Shown here piece after piece: positions 1 through 12,659 of a stretch of 64,000 nucleotides of DNA (position 1 is its first letter; each line of letters begins with the position of its first letter). Both the position numbers and the translations under genes were made by a program. Origin of the DNA: Cinclus cinclus (taxonomy: Eukaryota; Chordata; Aves; Passeriformes; Cinclidae); NCBI RefSeq assembly GCF_963662255.1, contig NC_085046.1, forward strand, positions 142,305,762 to 142,369,761, in the 5' to 3' direction. The notes beneath the pieces are model-generated. The model saw only the letters and a program-made list of their open reading frames with translations, had not been told where the DNA came from and made no database searches.

Positions 1-232
1 TTAGAGTTATTCCTCCCTGGGTGCAGGACCCAGTATAGATCCCTGGGGAACGTCACTGGTCACTAACTGGATCCTACTTTTCTGATCACAACTCTCTGAG
101 CTCTGCCATTCAGCCAGGGCTTCATCCACCTTGTTGTCCATTTATCCAACCCACATTTCCTGAGCTTATCTACAAGGATGTTATAGGAGACAGTGTCAAA
201 AGTCTTGCTGAAGTTGAGGTAGACAACACTCC
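1..232 (-). mobile_element. CR1 LINE fragment (ORF2 part), truncated by the window edge, with internal deletion
   Basis: On the plus strand this reads as the antisense of the CR1 reverse-transcriptase region: 'gtgcaggaccc', 'ccctggggaac', 'ctgatcacaactctctgag', 'ctctgccattcagccag', 'ggagacagtgtcaaaagtc' and 'aggtagacaac' occur in the CR1 order, so the element's coding strand is minus. The same blocks recur in the longer copy at 11340-11677. Compared with that copy, sequence equal to 175 bp is missing between 'gtgcaggaccc' and 'agtatagatccctgg'. Similarity fades after about 232. The left end is cut by the window. Many changes and no open frame: a dead copy. Confidence 0.9.
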
Positions 233-3200
233 TGACAACATTTCAAGAAAATTTCTGTGAGTTGTTAGTCATCCTTTAAGTTTCTCATGCAAACTTTCAT
301 AAAATCACACACTCCATTCCCTGAATTGGTTCCCTGCTTCGAGACACTGCACTACATTTGAACTCAGAGGTCACTTCTGGGTGACAGCAGGGAGCAGAGG
401 GGGTGCAAGTGTTGCTGGAAGCAATGTCAGTAGAAAAGCAAATCTCACTCTTTCTCAGACCCAGGCCTCATCTGGACACAGAGAGGGACTGGTTTGAAGG
501 TGTCATGCCTTCTGTGAAACAGGAGCCTGAGGCCTTCACAGCTATGATCATTAATAGTACCTAACACTGTTTGCAAGAAAAGCCTGGCACTTCTTCTGTC
601 TGAAATGGTCACAGAGCAACTTGTGAAACTTGCTGTTCTGAAGTCTCCTTATTAGGTGTTGATAGAAACTTTTCCCTTCAGACCAGCCACATCCCACACT
701 CCTTGTAGAAACCTTGATAATGACATATCAGACTTTTCACAGCCAAATTTCTTGGTCATAAAACACTTCACAGGGAAAATTGTTCTGTCAATGTATTGAA
801 TTTTCATAGCATTGCCATTAGCAACACTATTTACCTTGAGGGCAAACAACAAAAGAAACAATTCTCTGGGATCCACTTGGCTGTAAAAAACACTAGGCTG
901 TTTGTAAAGTAGTTTACAAACTCCTGGTTTTGTGTGTGATTAGTATTTACAGGGTTGTGGTGATCAAAAATGAGACATACATTTTTTCTGCATCGATGGC
1001 CCAGAAGCTGTGGAGCACCACACCCTTTCTGTGGGCAGAAAGTTGCTTCTTATGCAATCAACATTGTTATACAGTTCTTCAAAACTACAGAATATTGAGA
1101 CCTGAGAATCCCAGAGATTCTCAGCTACCAGAGATACATATTTTGCTATGCATCCTATTCACTCTAGGGTTTAGAGTAAAATGTAGGCAAGGTAAGAAAT
1201 AACAAGACAGTCTTTAGTAGCTATCTCCTATATCTGTGCATGTGAAGAAATGGAGTTGATTAGCCAACATGGATGGGAAAAATATCACTATACCATCTGA
1301 TAGACATTTCAGGTATCAGTTATGTTCATTCTATCTTCTAGAGAATATATGAAAGGAGGTGGGTGGCATGAAGTGCCAAAGGATGAATTTTCACTGCCCT
1401 TTCAGCCACTTGTGTCTCTGTTCTCAATAAAAGCAATATAAAGGTTGCTATTAAGTATTCCTTTCAGATCAGAGACACAATGGGTCAGATGTTCTAGAAG
1501 GGATGTCATTGTTCTGCTGAGCTCAAATTAAGGGCAGAAAAGTAGAAAGCTCAAGGCTGATATGTTTGGCTTCATTTCCTGCTGTAGAGTATCAAAAGCT
1601 CAGGGGCTTGTGTTTTTATGTCAGTGATTGCTGCACGACAGTCAAATAATTTTAAACCAAAACTGCTAGTAAACTAAAATAATAAACTGTGTCATTCAGG
1701 GACTACTCCTTCCTGGTAACAGTGGATGATCCTGTGACTATAAAGATCAACATGAATTTTCATTTACATTACTACTACAATCTTGTTAGAGATTTTGCAA
1801 TGCCTGAATTGTGTGGTGGAGGAAGAAGATAAAGTTTAATACACAATTCACAGTGAAAAAATAGGAAACTAAAGTTTTGAAACCTTAATTGAGAGAGAAA
1901 AGGAGGCTAGATTTGGAAATATATCCAACCTTCAGATCAGCACCACTGTCAAGAAAAATAAGCTACTCAGTGCTGGAAACAGCAGCTGGAGAAGGACTCA
2001 GCCTTGAAGTGGTTTAGCCCCTCATCATTAGCTGTGCAGTTTAAACAGGGGACAATCCTGTCTTCATGAACAAAACTATCCTATGACCTGTACACTCTTC
2101 TCAGAAGTCACAGAAAAGCACAGTCTACAGGAAACCACACAGGTTTAATAGACAAGTTGCTTAAGGGTCAATATTCTTAGCTCCACACAAAAAACAAGCC
2201 TTTTATGATGATGTTTGCAGCTTACTCTACATCCTGTTTTAAAACAGAACACCTGTGCAAAATAGGTGGTTTTATTTTTAATCATCCAGCTCTGATTAAT
2301 GTATTACTGCTGTTATTTCTGCCACTCGCAGTGCCTTGATTGTTCCTTAAAAAAGCATCTAGAAGTGAGCAAAGCCTCAGGTGCCTGTGTGTCTGGTGCT
2401 TCAAATGTGTTTGGTTTCTGGGTTTGGTACCGCCCTTGGTTTTGCACGTACAGCTGTTGCATGATGTGCTCCTGTTTTCAGGAGAAGCCCTTTCTGTATC
2501 CCCTGTTCAGCAATGGGCATCTAAAGGCATCACATCCCAGTCCAGTGACTGATTTTCCTTCTAGGAAAGTAGAGGGAAATAAAAGTTTAGTAGCTCTAGG
2601 TACAATTTGCCAACATTCTACCTCCCTTATAGCAGCTGTCAACAGTTGAATGTTAAGGAGATGTAGTTGAAAACTACAAGTGCTGGGTACATTTTCCATA
2701 CACATTCCATTGTCACAAGAAAACAATGATTTTTTTGTCTGGTCACAAAACTGTCAAGGGTCCCACAGTCAAACAGTGGCCAGAAGTTTCCCTTGGACTA
2801 CAGGGTCTCAAATTCATTAGTCAAGAGTTGGCTCTATCAGTTCCACATGACTGTTTTTTCATTTCTTCTTTATATTAGCAGGAAAGTAACATCTTCCTCC
2901 TGCTCTTAAGTTGAGACTGACAGAGCAAAGCTTTACAGCAGCACTACATGATGAAATTTTATCTCTTTCTTATACCTGCTGATATTCTTCCCAAAAATCC
3001 TTGAGAAGAAATAGCCGGGGGAAAAACCTGTAGAACTTCAGCCTTCCTAATATTCCAGACAGATTCTGGTGAATCATCACCATCACAGGCTCCAGCAAGA
3101 TTTGTGTATCTGGAGCTGAACTTCTTTGAACTTCTTCTTTTGACAGATTCAAAGCAGGAAGGATGATGTCTACAATTTGAAAAATATTTGAAGGCAGGTC

Positions 3201-6200
3201 AGCATAGCATCTGTTGGAGTGCTGGTGCCCTGTGCAGTGGTGCTTGGACTGGATATAAAAGCTCTGGGAACAAGGGCAAAGGACTCTGCAGCCTTTTATT
3301 TTCTTACCTACCGTAATAATGCTTTTTCCTGGCTTGCTTTACAAGGCCCTTTTGTCCCTCAAAATTCCCAGAGAGCATGTACTTCATGTTTGTCCACATT
3401 TGGTGTTTGAGGAGTAATGGGAAGGCAACATGTGCAGGCACAGCCAGCACATGTGCAGAAACACCTTTTTTGCAGCAGTTGCTTCACAAGGAAGGTGGCT
3501 TTGGTCATCAAATGAGCCACTTTGAACAGCACTGAAGTGATACTGCTGGTCAATTATGAAAATGCAACAGAGAGTGAGAGAAGAGTAATGGGATGTGAAA
3601 AACTGAACTTCCCTTATGGTAAAGCTGAGGTTTTTCAGCTGATCGGGATGTTAAACCAAGTTACTTCCTCAGTCAAAATGAGGACACACCCAGGCTGAGA
3701 ACAAAACAAACTTGTTTTGATTACTGTTCTCTTCCTTTCACTTTTCAGACACTCCAGCCTGCCTACATTGTCCCAGTTAGGGTTTTGTCCTTGCCTGGAG
3801 AGACAGGACCTTTTTATTTTTTTTTTTTGGCAGTTTTTTCTACCATTTGGCTGGCTTCATAAGGAGCAAAGATGCTATCAGTGAACTGCAATAAAATCTC
3901 TGCATCAGTTCCCTGATGTTATAAGGTGACAGTGTACAGGGCTCTTCTCAGTTTTCTTTTTTTAATTGGCAGAGTTATTGCTTATATGAAACCAACTTTT
4001 TGTTTTTATGCTTACTCAGTGAAAGGCACAGGAACAAACACCAGACGATGCCCTGTGATGACCTTTCTAGTTGCTGTTGTATAATTATGTCCTGAAAATA
4101 TTTCTCTGGCAAATATTCCTTTCTCTCTTCAGATAATTTGGAAGGAGATTGTGCCCAGGTTCACACATAATGTTGGAGAACATATTTTTCAAGCACTTTT
4201 TCCTCCTTTTTGCCCTTGGGCGCAGTCTGGAATAATCTCACACCTGAAGACAGGTGATTTACCTAGAGAATCTGGATTCTCAGCTCCAACTCGTGTGTTA
4301 GATACTTTTGAAAATGTCACCAGAATCTGTACTGCCTGAGCCATGGTACACATCGTGCCCTGCAGACATTACAGTGCACAACTGGGAGGAAATCATTGGA
4401 TCATTTTAAAGTCCAATGACACCACAGAGCAGGAATGAATGAGTGGAGGCCTCCCTCTGTGTCTGAGCCTTACAAATATTTCTGTGGATTATTCTGGAAG
4501 ATTTTGGAACATTTGGGAGATTTATTATGTCTATATTCTATCTATCTATATTAAAAATTCTATGTATATATACACAAATATATATTCACAAGGGATAATA
4601 CTTTAAAATGTCCAACTCTTAACTTCTAGAATTGACTCAGTCAGCATTCTGTAGGAAGTCTGAAGGCCCTTCAGATAGATGCCATCCACTCTGACATTCA
4701 GAAACTGGCAAAGCTAGGTAAAATTTCTACTATCATCTTCTGGAACATGGAAGATTGATTCTCTGCTTTACATTCAGTTTGTGTTTTGGCATTAAAGAAA
4801 AATTAAGAAGCAGCTTGGTTTATTAAAAACAAAGTATATCAGGTATGCTGTGCGCCTAATTGGGTTTTCCCCTCAACTTGAATCATTCTCCCCACTGTGT
4901 GGATTATTGGGAGCATAAGATTTATGCAGAACCTGTGATTTGTGTATACATTCTTTTTACCTTGAGTTTTCTGTTACTGCTTCTCCTTACTCTTAAGAAA
5001 ATGATTTCTAAAGAGTTTCATTGTAGGAGCAGAATTAAAACCAGTATAGAAGGATGAACTAAACCAAGCACAGCTCTTTGTGGCACACTGAGGAAATATT
5101 CCCTAATGGAAAGCAGATGGTGATTTTTTCCCAACAATAAAAATTTCCCACTTTTCTCCCTGTGAGACACAAGCTACTGGCTTTTAATATCATTATTCAT
5201 CTGTCTAGTGTAAGTGCTTGAAGAACAAAGTGCCTATAAGATTGCACGCCTATTAAATTCTTACAACTCTCTTAAATTGACTTTTCTCTTGTGAACCTTG
5301 TATGTGTGCAGGACATGAGGCTTTGTATTGCTGAAGGTTTACTTGACACCTGTGTGGTTTTTACTGGCATGTATAAATGGCAAAATCCTGAAGGACCTCT
5401 CATACCTTGTTCTGGGATTCAACACTTGTGAATCCTGAGCTTAATCCAAATTGAAAATCATACAGGCTGGAGTCCTGGCTGTATAATATTGATATGTCTT
5501 TATTGACTCCTGCAGACAAATGCTGATTTCCATCAGTTGAGGATATGTGGGGGCTGGAGGGTGCCCATCTGTTCAGCAGCCAGCACTGCCTGTTCTCATC
5601 AGGCATCCCTGCCTGCAGTGTTTGAATTCTGACCCATCCGTCAGTGTCCCCAGGGTGATAAGTCTGACAGAGGATAGATTCAGTGGCTGCAGACTGTTTG
5701 TTTTAATATAGTTTTGTTTTCTTTGCTTGGCTCTTTTTGAGAATTAGAGTTTAAATTACCTCTCATCTTCCAGGTCACTCATGAGTGATAGTATTCCAGT
5801 AAAGTAAAGGGGAGAAGATTACATGCTGGCTTCCTTCTCCAGGCTTGTAGGGGGAAGAAATTTAAGGTTTTAATTTTCAGACCTGCTAACAGGATGCTCA
5901 TAATTTTTACAAACCACAAGTTTTGACTATCTTTCTAGTTTCCCCTTCTACACAGAAAAAAAGATGAACATTAAAGCAAAGCTGAAGAATGTAATCAAAA
6001 TGGGATTTATGTCCTGAGATGTCTTTATGTGTCCTTGTAGTATTTAAATAAAGTTGAAATTATCTTTGTTATTTGTGCCAAGCTGCATAATTTCTTTGGC
6101 ATATCCTGTCCTATGAAATGGGAAGTGTTTTTGCAGACTTCCTTATACAGGGTCTCTGTTTAAAATAGTTTGGGGTATTTTTTAAAAAAAAAAAAACTGT

Positions 6201-9200
6201 GATAAGAGAATCTAGACTCTGTTTACATTCTTCAGCTCTCTGCCTTTTTATCTTCAAGTGAAGCTCTGTTTTTCTTTGAAAGGTAAAAAATATCATCCTT
6301 AGATGAGAATAGCATTGTGTTAAGACATCTGATGAGACAATAATTTACTGCCAGTAAATCAAACAAAAGTATGAACTCTGCACACGGCAAAAAAGGATTC
6401 ATAGCTCATGAGCTGCAGCTGAAGAAAACCTTACAATGGCTCAATTGCCAGTAGGATCAATTAAAACACAAAGATTCTGGCAGAAGATCAGGATGCTGCA
6501 AAATAAGCAGTGGATCCTGTATCTCAGGACTAGATGCAAAGGAAAAGGATCAAAGCAGGAGAGGTTTGAAGAAGTGGGGTAAATACCTTCAGGGAAGGAG
6601 AAGTAGGACATGGTATTTCCTTGTGTGCAGCATAAAGCATTTTTATTAGCATAACCTAATTTTTTTCAGATTTGGGAAATGAACAGGGATAGAAAAATTA
6701 TAAGGGGAGATTCTCACCTGGAGTTGCTTCTTTAGGATGCAAAGCTGCCAATTGATTGAAGAATCTCCTCATTGGAGGAGAGCTCTGAAATTATGTAAAG
6801 CTTGCAGAGCTCTGACATTAACAGCAAATTCACTGCCTAGCTAACCAGCTTCCACCCCCCAGCAGGAACAACTTCCTTACAGAAAGTAGGTTCTAGAAGC
6901 TGCCTGAGCCACATTTGGAGCTTTGGATTCTATAAGCAAAGCCCCAATTGACTCTCCTGCATCTCAGGGGTGAGCTTGGTCTGTAGTCCTCAGGAGGCAG
7001 TGTGAGCAGTGGCTCAACCAGCTACAAGAATAGGAATTATTCAGGCAGGGACAACTCCTAATTATCTTACTAAAAATATGTAGGGTGCAATGAAAGCACC
7101 TCATTCCTATCATACATTTACCTCCAGAAAATGTCTGAGATAAGGAGAAACAAAAAAAAGTAGTAACTATGAAGAAAAATTTGCAGGGACAAAGACTAGT
7201 GGAAATAATGCAGAGGGCAGGCTGTGGAAAAGCATGAAGTGCTTTGGATATGAATCAGAGGCAGCACTGTAAGCAAATATGAATGTGTGTGGTAATTAAC
7301 CAAAATAAGAGTATCAATCTTCTGCACAAGCACTCCTGCAGAAGGGATAGACAAGAGAATAATATAAGGGAAATGAGTATGGCAGACTATTCAGGGAAAA
7401 AAACTGAAAACCAAAAGGCTTAAGCCCACATAATAATGGGAATTGGAAATGTAGGAAAAATGGAAGAAGTGACTAGGAAAAAGAAAAGCTAAGTGCTAAA
7501 ATAGTAAGACAGAGGTGTATGACCAACAGATTATGGCTCTGTTAATGCACATTTTTTCTCAGTATTTTTTTTTTCTTCCTTGCTGTCAGCTGTCCCATAT
7601 CACAGAGAATTTTTGATCACCAGGATGGGGAAAACATATGGAAGATGGTGACACAAAGGTAGAGCAGATGAGTTTTGAGTCAAGCTGCCCAAGTCACTGT
7701 TGTCACTTCACAAAAATACTAAAAAACCTCAACACGTAGGGAAGGTAATCCAATCAGCGACACTTGAAATATTTGTGAAATTCAGCATGGCATCACAGTT
7801 TTCAAGTTTGTGTCTCACAGACTTGAGATAATTCTTATACTAGGATTAATTTTAAACCCCAAAGCAGTGAACAGTAGAACAAAAAAGTGTGTAGGAAAAA
7901 GAGTGGAAGATATGTTACTTTCAGGATTAATATTTTTATGTTCTTTGGGCATGAGGGAGAAAAGAAAACTGCACCAGGGTCACAGTGAGGGAAAGGGAAG
8001 GTTTTACTCTCTTTTTCTATTATTTCAGAAGAATAATGGCTGTTAGGAAATCACAAGATGGGATGTTCCCTGAGGAATTAGAAGGAAGATGAAGGCAATT
8101 CCTCTTTTTCTTCCATTTCCCCATTCCTTTTGGACCCAGCTGAAGGAATTTCACATCTGGAAACAAGAAAGAGAGCCATGAAGTCTCTGGTGCTGAGATA
8201 GTTTTTGCCTTATACTAAGCACTTTTGCTGCATGACAACATAATTTTACTCTGAATTCAAGACTAAAGCATCAAAAAGAGTTGCACCAGTCATCCACATT
8301 TGACGTGGGATCAAGGTGCAAGGAACAATTTAGGTAGTATGATATAACTTGGACCCTCTGCATCTTGGACTAAAAGTACCAATTTAGTTCCTCTGTGATA
8401 CCTTATCTCCATTAAAAGGAGATAATATCAAAAATCAAAATATCAAAATATAGAAAATTTCCTCTGTATTTATTAGCAAAGATAAGGTTGCAATTATTTA
8501 TTTGCACATCTACAATGCAGTGGATTTTTGAGAAAGAGTTCCAACTTGCTTAATTCCCTTCCCAGTTCAACCCTGAACAAGCAGATTGTCACCTTTGCCA
8601 TGAAGATGTCCTGAGGAAGTTTATGAGTAGATAAAAAGCAGGATATTTATTAGCTTCTGACTCATAAACAAATAAGGCTTACCCTGAAACTGTGAAAAGG
8701 TAAATATAGAAGTAGTAGTGGCTTATTTTTTTTTTTTTTAAACAGATGAATATGAAAATAAGAGGAGGGTTTTTTTCCCCTTAGAGAGGTCCTGGACAAA
8801 ACCCTTTGTAGGAGCTGGTGACTTGAGATGGGAAAAAGTCACAATCATGAAGTGATGTGGATTGGTCTCCTACTGCAGGCATTTTCACTGTGGAAGCGAA
8901 ATCCAATGTTTACCTTGTTTTAGGGCAGCAAAATACAAGAGTGGAACACTTTTGTTATTTCTATGTAACCTAGGAGATGGGTCTGCTGAAGTGCTAGCTA
9001 GACATTGCAAACTCAGGTATTTCCATGGTTTTATGACATATATTAAAATCTTTTCCTCCTTGCTGGAATCAAGTTCAATTGTAGATAAACTAAACTCTGA
9101 GTTCAGTAATTTCTTTTCATTGGCCTCATATCTATGTCAAAACCATCTCTCTTCTGCTTTACTGTCAGGCATATGTTGAATGCCAGCTTGGGAGTGTTTT

Positions 9201-10618
9201 TGTCCTGTATAAATGTGTAGTTCTATGATATAACCAGTCCTCATCAGGAAACATACAAAAATCCCAACAGAAACAAAAACAGCAAATATTTCAGGAGCAG
9301 AGGAAGAGGCAAGCCCTGAACTGAAACACAGAATTTCAAAATCATCTTCCTGAACTGCAAGAGAAACAGCAGATAAGGCAGCAGCAAAACTGCTGAAGCA
9401 CACAAGACTGGCTTTAACTAGCCCAGTATCATGACTCTTTTGTTGACCAATGGAGAATATTTTAGGAAAGGATGTAAGGAATTTGGTTACTAGGCAAGGT
9501 GACCCTTCCCTGACAGTCAGCATCTTGGGATCTGTCTCCCAATAATCATCTTTAATGACCCACACTGGGCCTCCCTTTTACGTATCTGCCAAATCTCTTT
9601 TCAAACCATTCAGTGCATTGTTACATTTGCTGCCTGATCAGTTTAAGAGGTGCCATCTAAGTATGAAAAGGTATTTTTCCCATTAGAAAAAACACAAAGA
9701 CAATGCTCCATTTCATCTAGATAAGTAGTTACAGTGCAAGCTGGCATGGTTTCAGAGGTGTATATTACTTGGTAGTTCAATGATGGGAATGCCAAAGGCC
9801 TGGATTCACTATAAAGTATTACCCATTTGCTTCTTACACTCTCACCTTTCTAAGATGAGCCAGTGGTTTCCTTGCAGTAGTTATAATCCCTGAAAGAAGA
9901 TGCTAGACCATAGACTCTGAAAAATACAAATCCTTTTCATTTATATGTGATGGACTTTTTTTCTCACTTTGTTTTTCCTCCTATAGTTAAAATATAGTAA
10001 CTTTATCTATTCTCCTTCTAGATACATTTATTTTATCTGTAATAGGAGGTTAGGCAAAACTTGGTTTGTCAAGACTATGACTGCTTTGAAGACTCAATGG
10101 CAGCAGAACAGAAAGTCCTTATCTTGTTTGCCTTTTGCCAGTAAAGGGTTTGTTTAGTCATGCTAACTAGTGCTTTTATGCAAGTCTTGGGACCATTTAC
10201 AGAGCAGTCAAAAAACACGTCTCTTTCCAAACAGTTTCTCAATGTGGTGACGTATCCTAGCCATTATTTGTGTTTCTTTTAGGATTCTTTTAGGTTAGAC
10301 CAGATGCTACATTCACTTTAAGTAATCCAGTGCTTATGATCAGAGCAACAGTCCATTAACCGTTCCTAGCTTGTAACCTGTTTGTCTTCCTGTTGCCCTA
10401 TCTGTAAAGTCATCTTCAGGCATACCTGAGAGTAATTGTACCTGCATTACCAGTGCCACGCTTAATACATCCTGGCACCTGACTTTATCTGTGCACAAAT
10501 ACATACGTCTTACCATCTACCCATCAAAAGACTATCACCATAAAATGGAGTTTCATGACCCAAGCAACGATGCACATGTGTTATTTGGTGCATTAGAGTT
10601 GGTCTCTAAAATGCAGCA
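233..10618. other. Unique AT-rich sequence, no gene recognised
   Basis: About 10.4 kb without a recognisable gene or a mobile element I can name. The longest reading frame is 142 codons at 9137-9565 on the minus strand; it shows no domain I recognise. Local low-complexity spots include a T run near 3818-3829, a TATC/TA-rich patch at 4528-4590, an A run at 6184-6196 and a T run near 8730-8741. A 12-bp perfect palindrome, agctcatgagct, lies at 6403-6414. The rest looks like ordinary bird intron or intergenic DNA. Confidence 0.6.
4528..4590. repeat. Degenerate TATC/TA-rich simple repeat
   Basis: Four-base 'tatc' steps ('ctatctatctata') are followed by alternating TA/CA steps ('tatgtatatatacac', 'aaatatatatt'). 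It is an imperfect microsatellite and may vary in length between individuals. Confidence 0.6.
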
Positions 10619-11677
10619 TACAGAATCACAGAATGGCTGGAGCTGGAAGGGATTGCTGGAGATCGTCTGGTTTACCTCCCCTGCTAAAGCATGTTCACCT
10701 GAGCAAGTTTAGCAGGACCTCACACAGGTATGTTTTGACTATCCCTGGAGAAGGACATTTCATAACCTCTCTGGACAGTGTGCTTAGTGCTCTGTCATCT
10801 TCATAGTAAAGCTTTTCCTTATAGTCAGATGGAGTTTTCTGTGTTTCAGTTGATCCTGTCGCTCCTTTTTCTGCCACTGGACATCATTTGAGGAGAGTCT
10901 GGCCCCATCCTCTTGACACCCAGCTCTATATATTTGCGTGCATGGATGAGGTTCCCTCTCAGTTGATCCTTTACCAGCTAAACAGTCTGAGCTCTCTCAG
11001 ATTTTCTTTTTTTGGTAAGAGAGATGTTCCACTCCACTAATTGTGCTGCAGTCTTCTAATTGTCCTTGTTATCCTCCACTGGACCTTCTTCAGTAGCTCC
11101 TTGCCTTGTCTTGAACTGTCCAGAACTGGACACAGCACTTGAGGTCTCACCAGGGCTAAGCAGAGGGACAGGATCACCTCCCTAACCTGCTGTCAATGCT
11201 CCTTCTAATGCACCCCAGGATCCCATTGAGTGCCACAAGGGCGCTGCTGGCTCATGGACAGCTTCTTGTCCATCAGGACCCCCAGGTCCTTCTCCACAGA
11301 GCTGCTTCTGGTACCTGGGGTTATTCTTCCCCTGGTGCAGGACCCTGCACATGTCTTGGTTGACCTGCCTTATGTTGCTCTCTGCCCAGCTCTCCAGTCT
11401 GTCCAGGCCTTGCTCCAGACCACTCCTCCCATTCTTCCACGGTCAGCAAAGCAGACTTGCTGACAGTCCACTTGTCCCTTTGTCCAGACACTGATGAATG
11501 AGATGAATGAGGTTGGACCCAGTTCTGACCCCTGGAGACACCTCCAGATCGAGGCCTCCAACTGGACTCTGCACCACTGATCACAGCCTTCTGAGCTCTG
11601 CCATTCTGCCAGTTCTTCATCAAGCTCACTGTCTACTTACCCAAGACACACTTCCCAGGCTTACCTATGACATCTTC
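10619..11677 (-). mobile_element. CR1 LINE, 5'-truncated, about 1.06 kb, with decayed reverse-transcriptase region
   Basis: The plus strand starts with the antisense CR1 3' end ('cagaatcacagaatggctgg') and runs through the antisense 3'UTR and ORF2 blocks: 'ctctggccccatcctcttg', 'tcttgaactgtccagaac', 'tggacacagcacttgaggtc', 'atcacctccctaacctgctg', 'ttctaatgcaccccaggatc', 'acccccaggtccttctcc', 'gtgcaggaccctgcac' and 'ctgatcacagccttctgag'. The coding strand is therefore minus, with the 3' end at the left. In minus-strand translation at 11555-11625 the residues NGRAQKAVISGAESSWRP match the part of the CR1 reverse transcriptase just before its conserved SGVPQGS stretch, which continues only with changes and a shift of frame. 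Most of the 4.5-kb element is missing at the 5' side, as in nearly all CR1 copies. It cannot encode a working enzyme. Confidence 0.96.
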
Positions 11678-12449
11678 TTTGAAAGTAAGCAAAATAACTT
11701 ACTACCCTTCATCATTATACAGTAGCCTGATGTATACAATTGCTTTCATCTGTAAGTAAAAACTGGACATAAGAGTTTGTTTTTAAGTCTGTGAATCAAT
11801 GTAAATAATCCCATCACTATAAGCAGGCCACAGACTTGAAAAGAAATTTAGAATATACAGAGAGGCAACTGCCATTTAAGCAGTTTCTAGTCCTACAAAC
11901 ACAAAACGTAACAATCATGTTAGCCATGAAATAAAACAAAACCCACTATTAACCTGGCTGTGAGATTGTCTGATAGTCGGTGTTTTTCAAAGTGTGAAAG
12001 CAAAAAGCTTTCTTTGAACTAGAAATCAATGGAGATAACATTTCTGTTTTCCCCTGCCACAGCCTGGACCTCTGATCCCAGAACTGGAGCCTGGGTCCTG
12101 GTAGTGGAAAGTCCTTGACTGGTGGCAGCAAAGAGAAAATCATCACCTGTTCAGCCACAAAAACCACACAGGCCTGGAGCACTGTTTGTTAAACAAGATC
12201 AGTTAATAGTTGCACAGCGGAGCTTCAAAGCTTCACAGCACTGGTAATGAAGGGTTTGTAGATGTTGTGTACCCACCCAACATTTGGATTTTTGGGTTTG
12301 GTACTTAATGCAAGAAACTCAGTGTTGCTTGTACTTACCCAGTTTTCATGAAAAGGAATAGAATTGCTAGGAAATGAGCACAAATGTAAACCTCCAGATC
12401 TGATCCCAACTTTGTTTACACCATTTAAAATTACTTCAAACTAAAAGTG
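11678..12449. other. Short unique gap between two opposed CR1 copies
   Basis: No gene, RNA or repeat is recognised here. Reading frames stay below 80 codons. The stretch is the spacer between a minus-strand CR1 (left) and a plus-strand CR1 (right). Confidence 0.5.
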
Positions 12450-12659
12450 AGGGTAAGTTTAGATTAGAGGTTAGGAAGAAATTCTTTGTCATGAGAGTGG
12501 TGAGACCCTGAGCAGCCTGCCTAGAGAAGTGGTGGATGCCCCATCACTGGCAATGTTCGAGGCCTGGTCTAGTGCAAGATGTCCTTGCCCATGGCAGGGG
12601 GATTGGAACTAGATGATCTTCAAGGTCCCTTCCAACCCAAACCGTTCTGTGATTCTATT
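12450..12659 (+). mobile_element. CR1 LINE 3' end (3'UTR and octamer tail)
   Basis: Sense-strand CR1 3'-terminal sequence: 'ttaggaagaaattctttgtc', 'agagaagtggtggatgcccc', 'cccatggcagggggattgg', 'aactagatgatcttcaag', 'gtcccttccaacccaaacc', ending with the tail 'gttctgtgattctat'. About 25 bp normally found between the 'gttcgaggcc' block and 'tggtctagtg' seem to be missing. Fairly well preserved compared with the other CR1 pieces in the window. It lies in inverted orientation to the copy at 10619-11677. Confidence 0.95.

Noticed and set aside
1180..1195. Acceptor-like 'tattcactctag' followed after 24 nt by 'gtaagaa'
   Set aside because: Too short and weak to support an exon; stops occur in two frames.
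9137..9565. 142-codon open frame, minus strand
   Set aside because: No known motif, and no sign of conservation can be judged from one sequence. The Ala/Ser/Val-rich middle reflects the antisense of 'gcagcaaaactgctgaagc'-type sequence.
11321..11629. 102-codon open frame inside the long CR1 copy
   Set aside because: It is a remnant of CR1 reverse-transcriptase coding sequence that loses frame after the first third; it is not a host gene.
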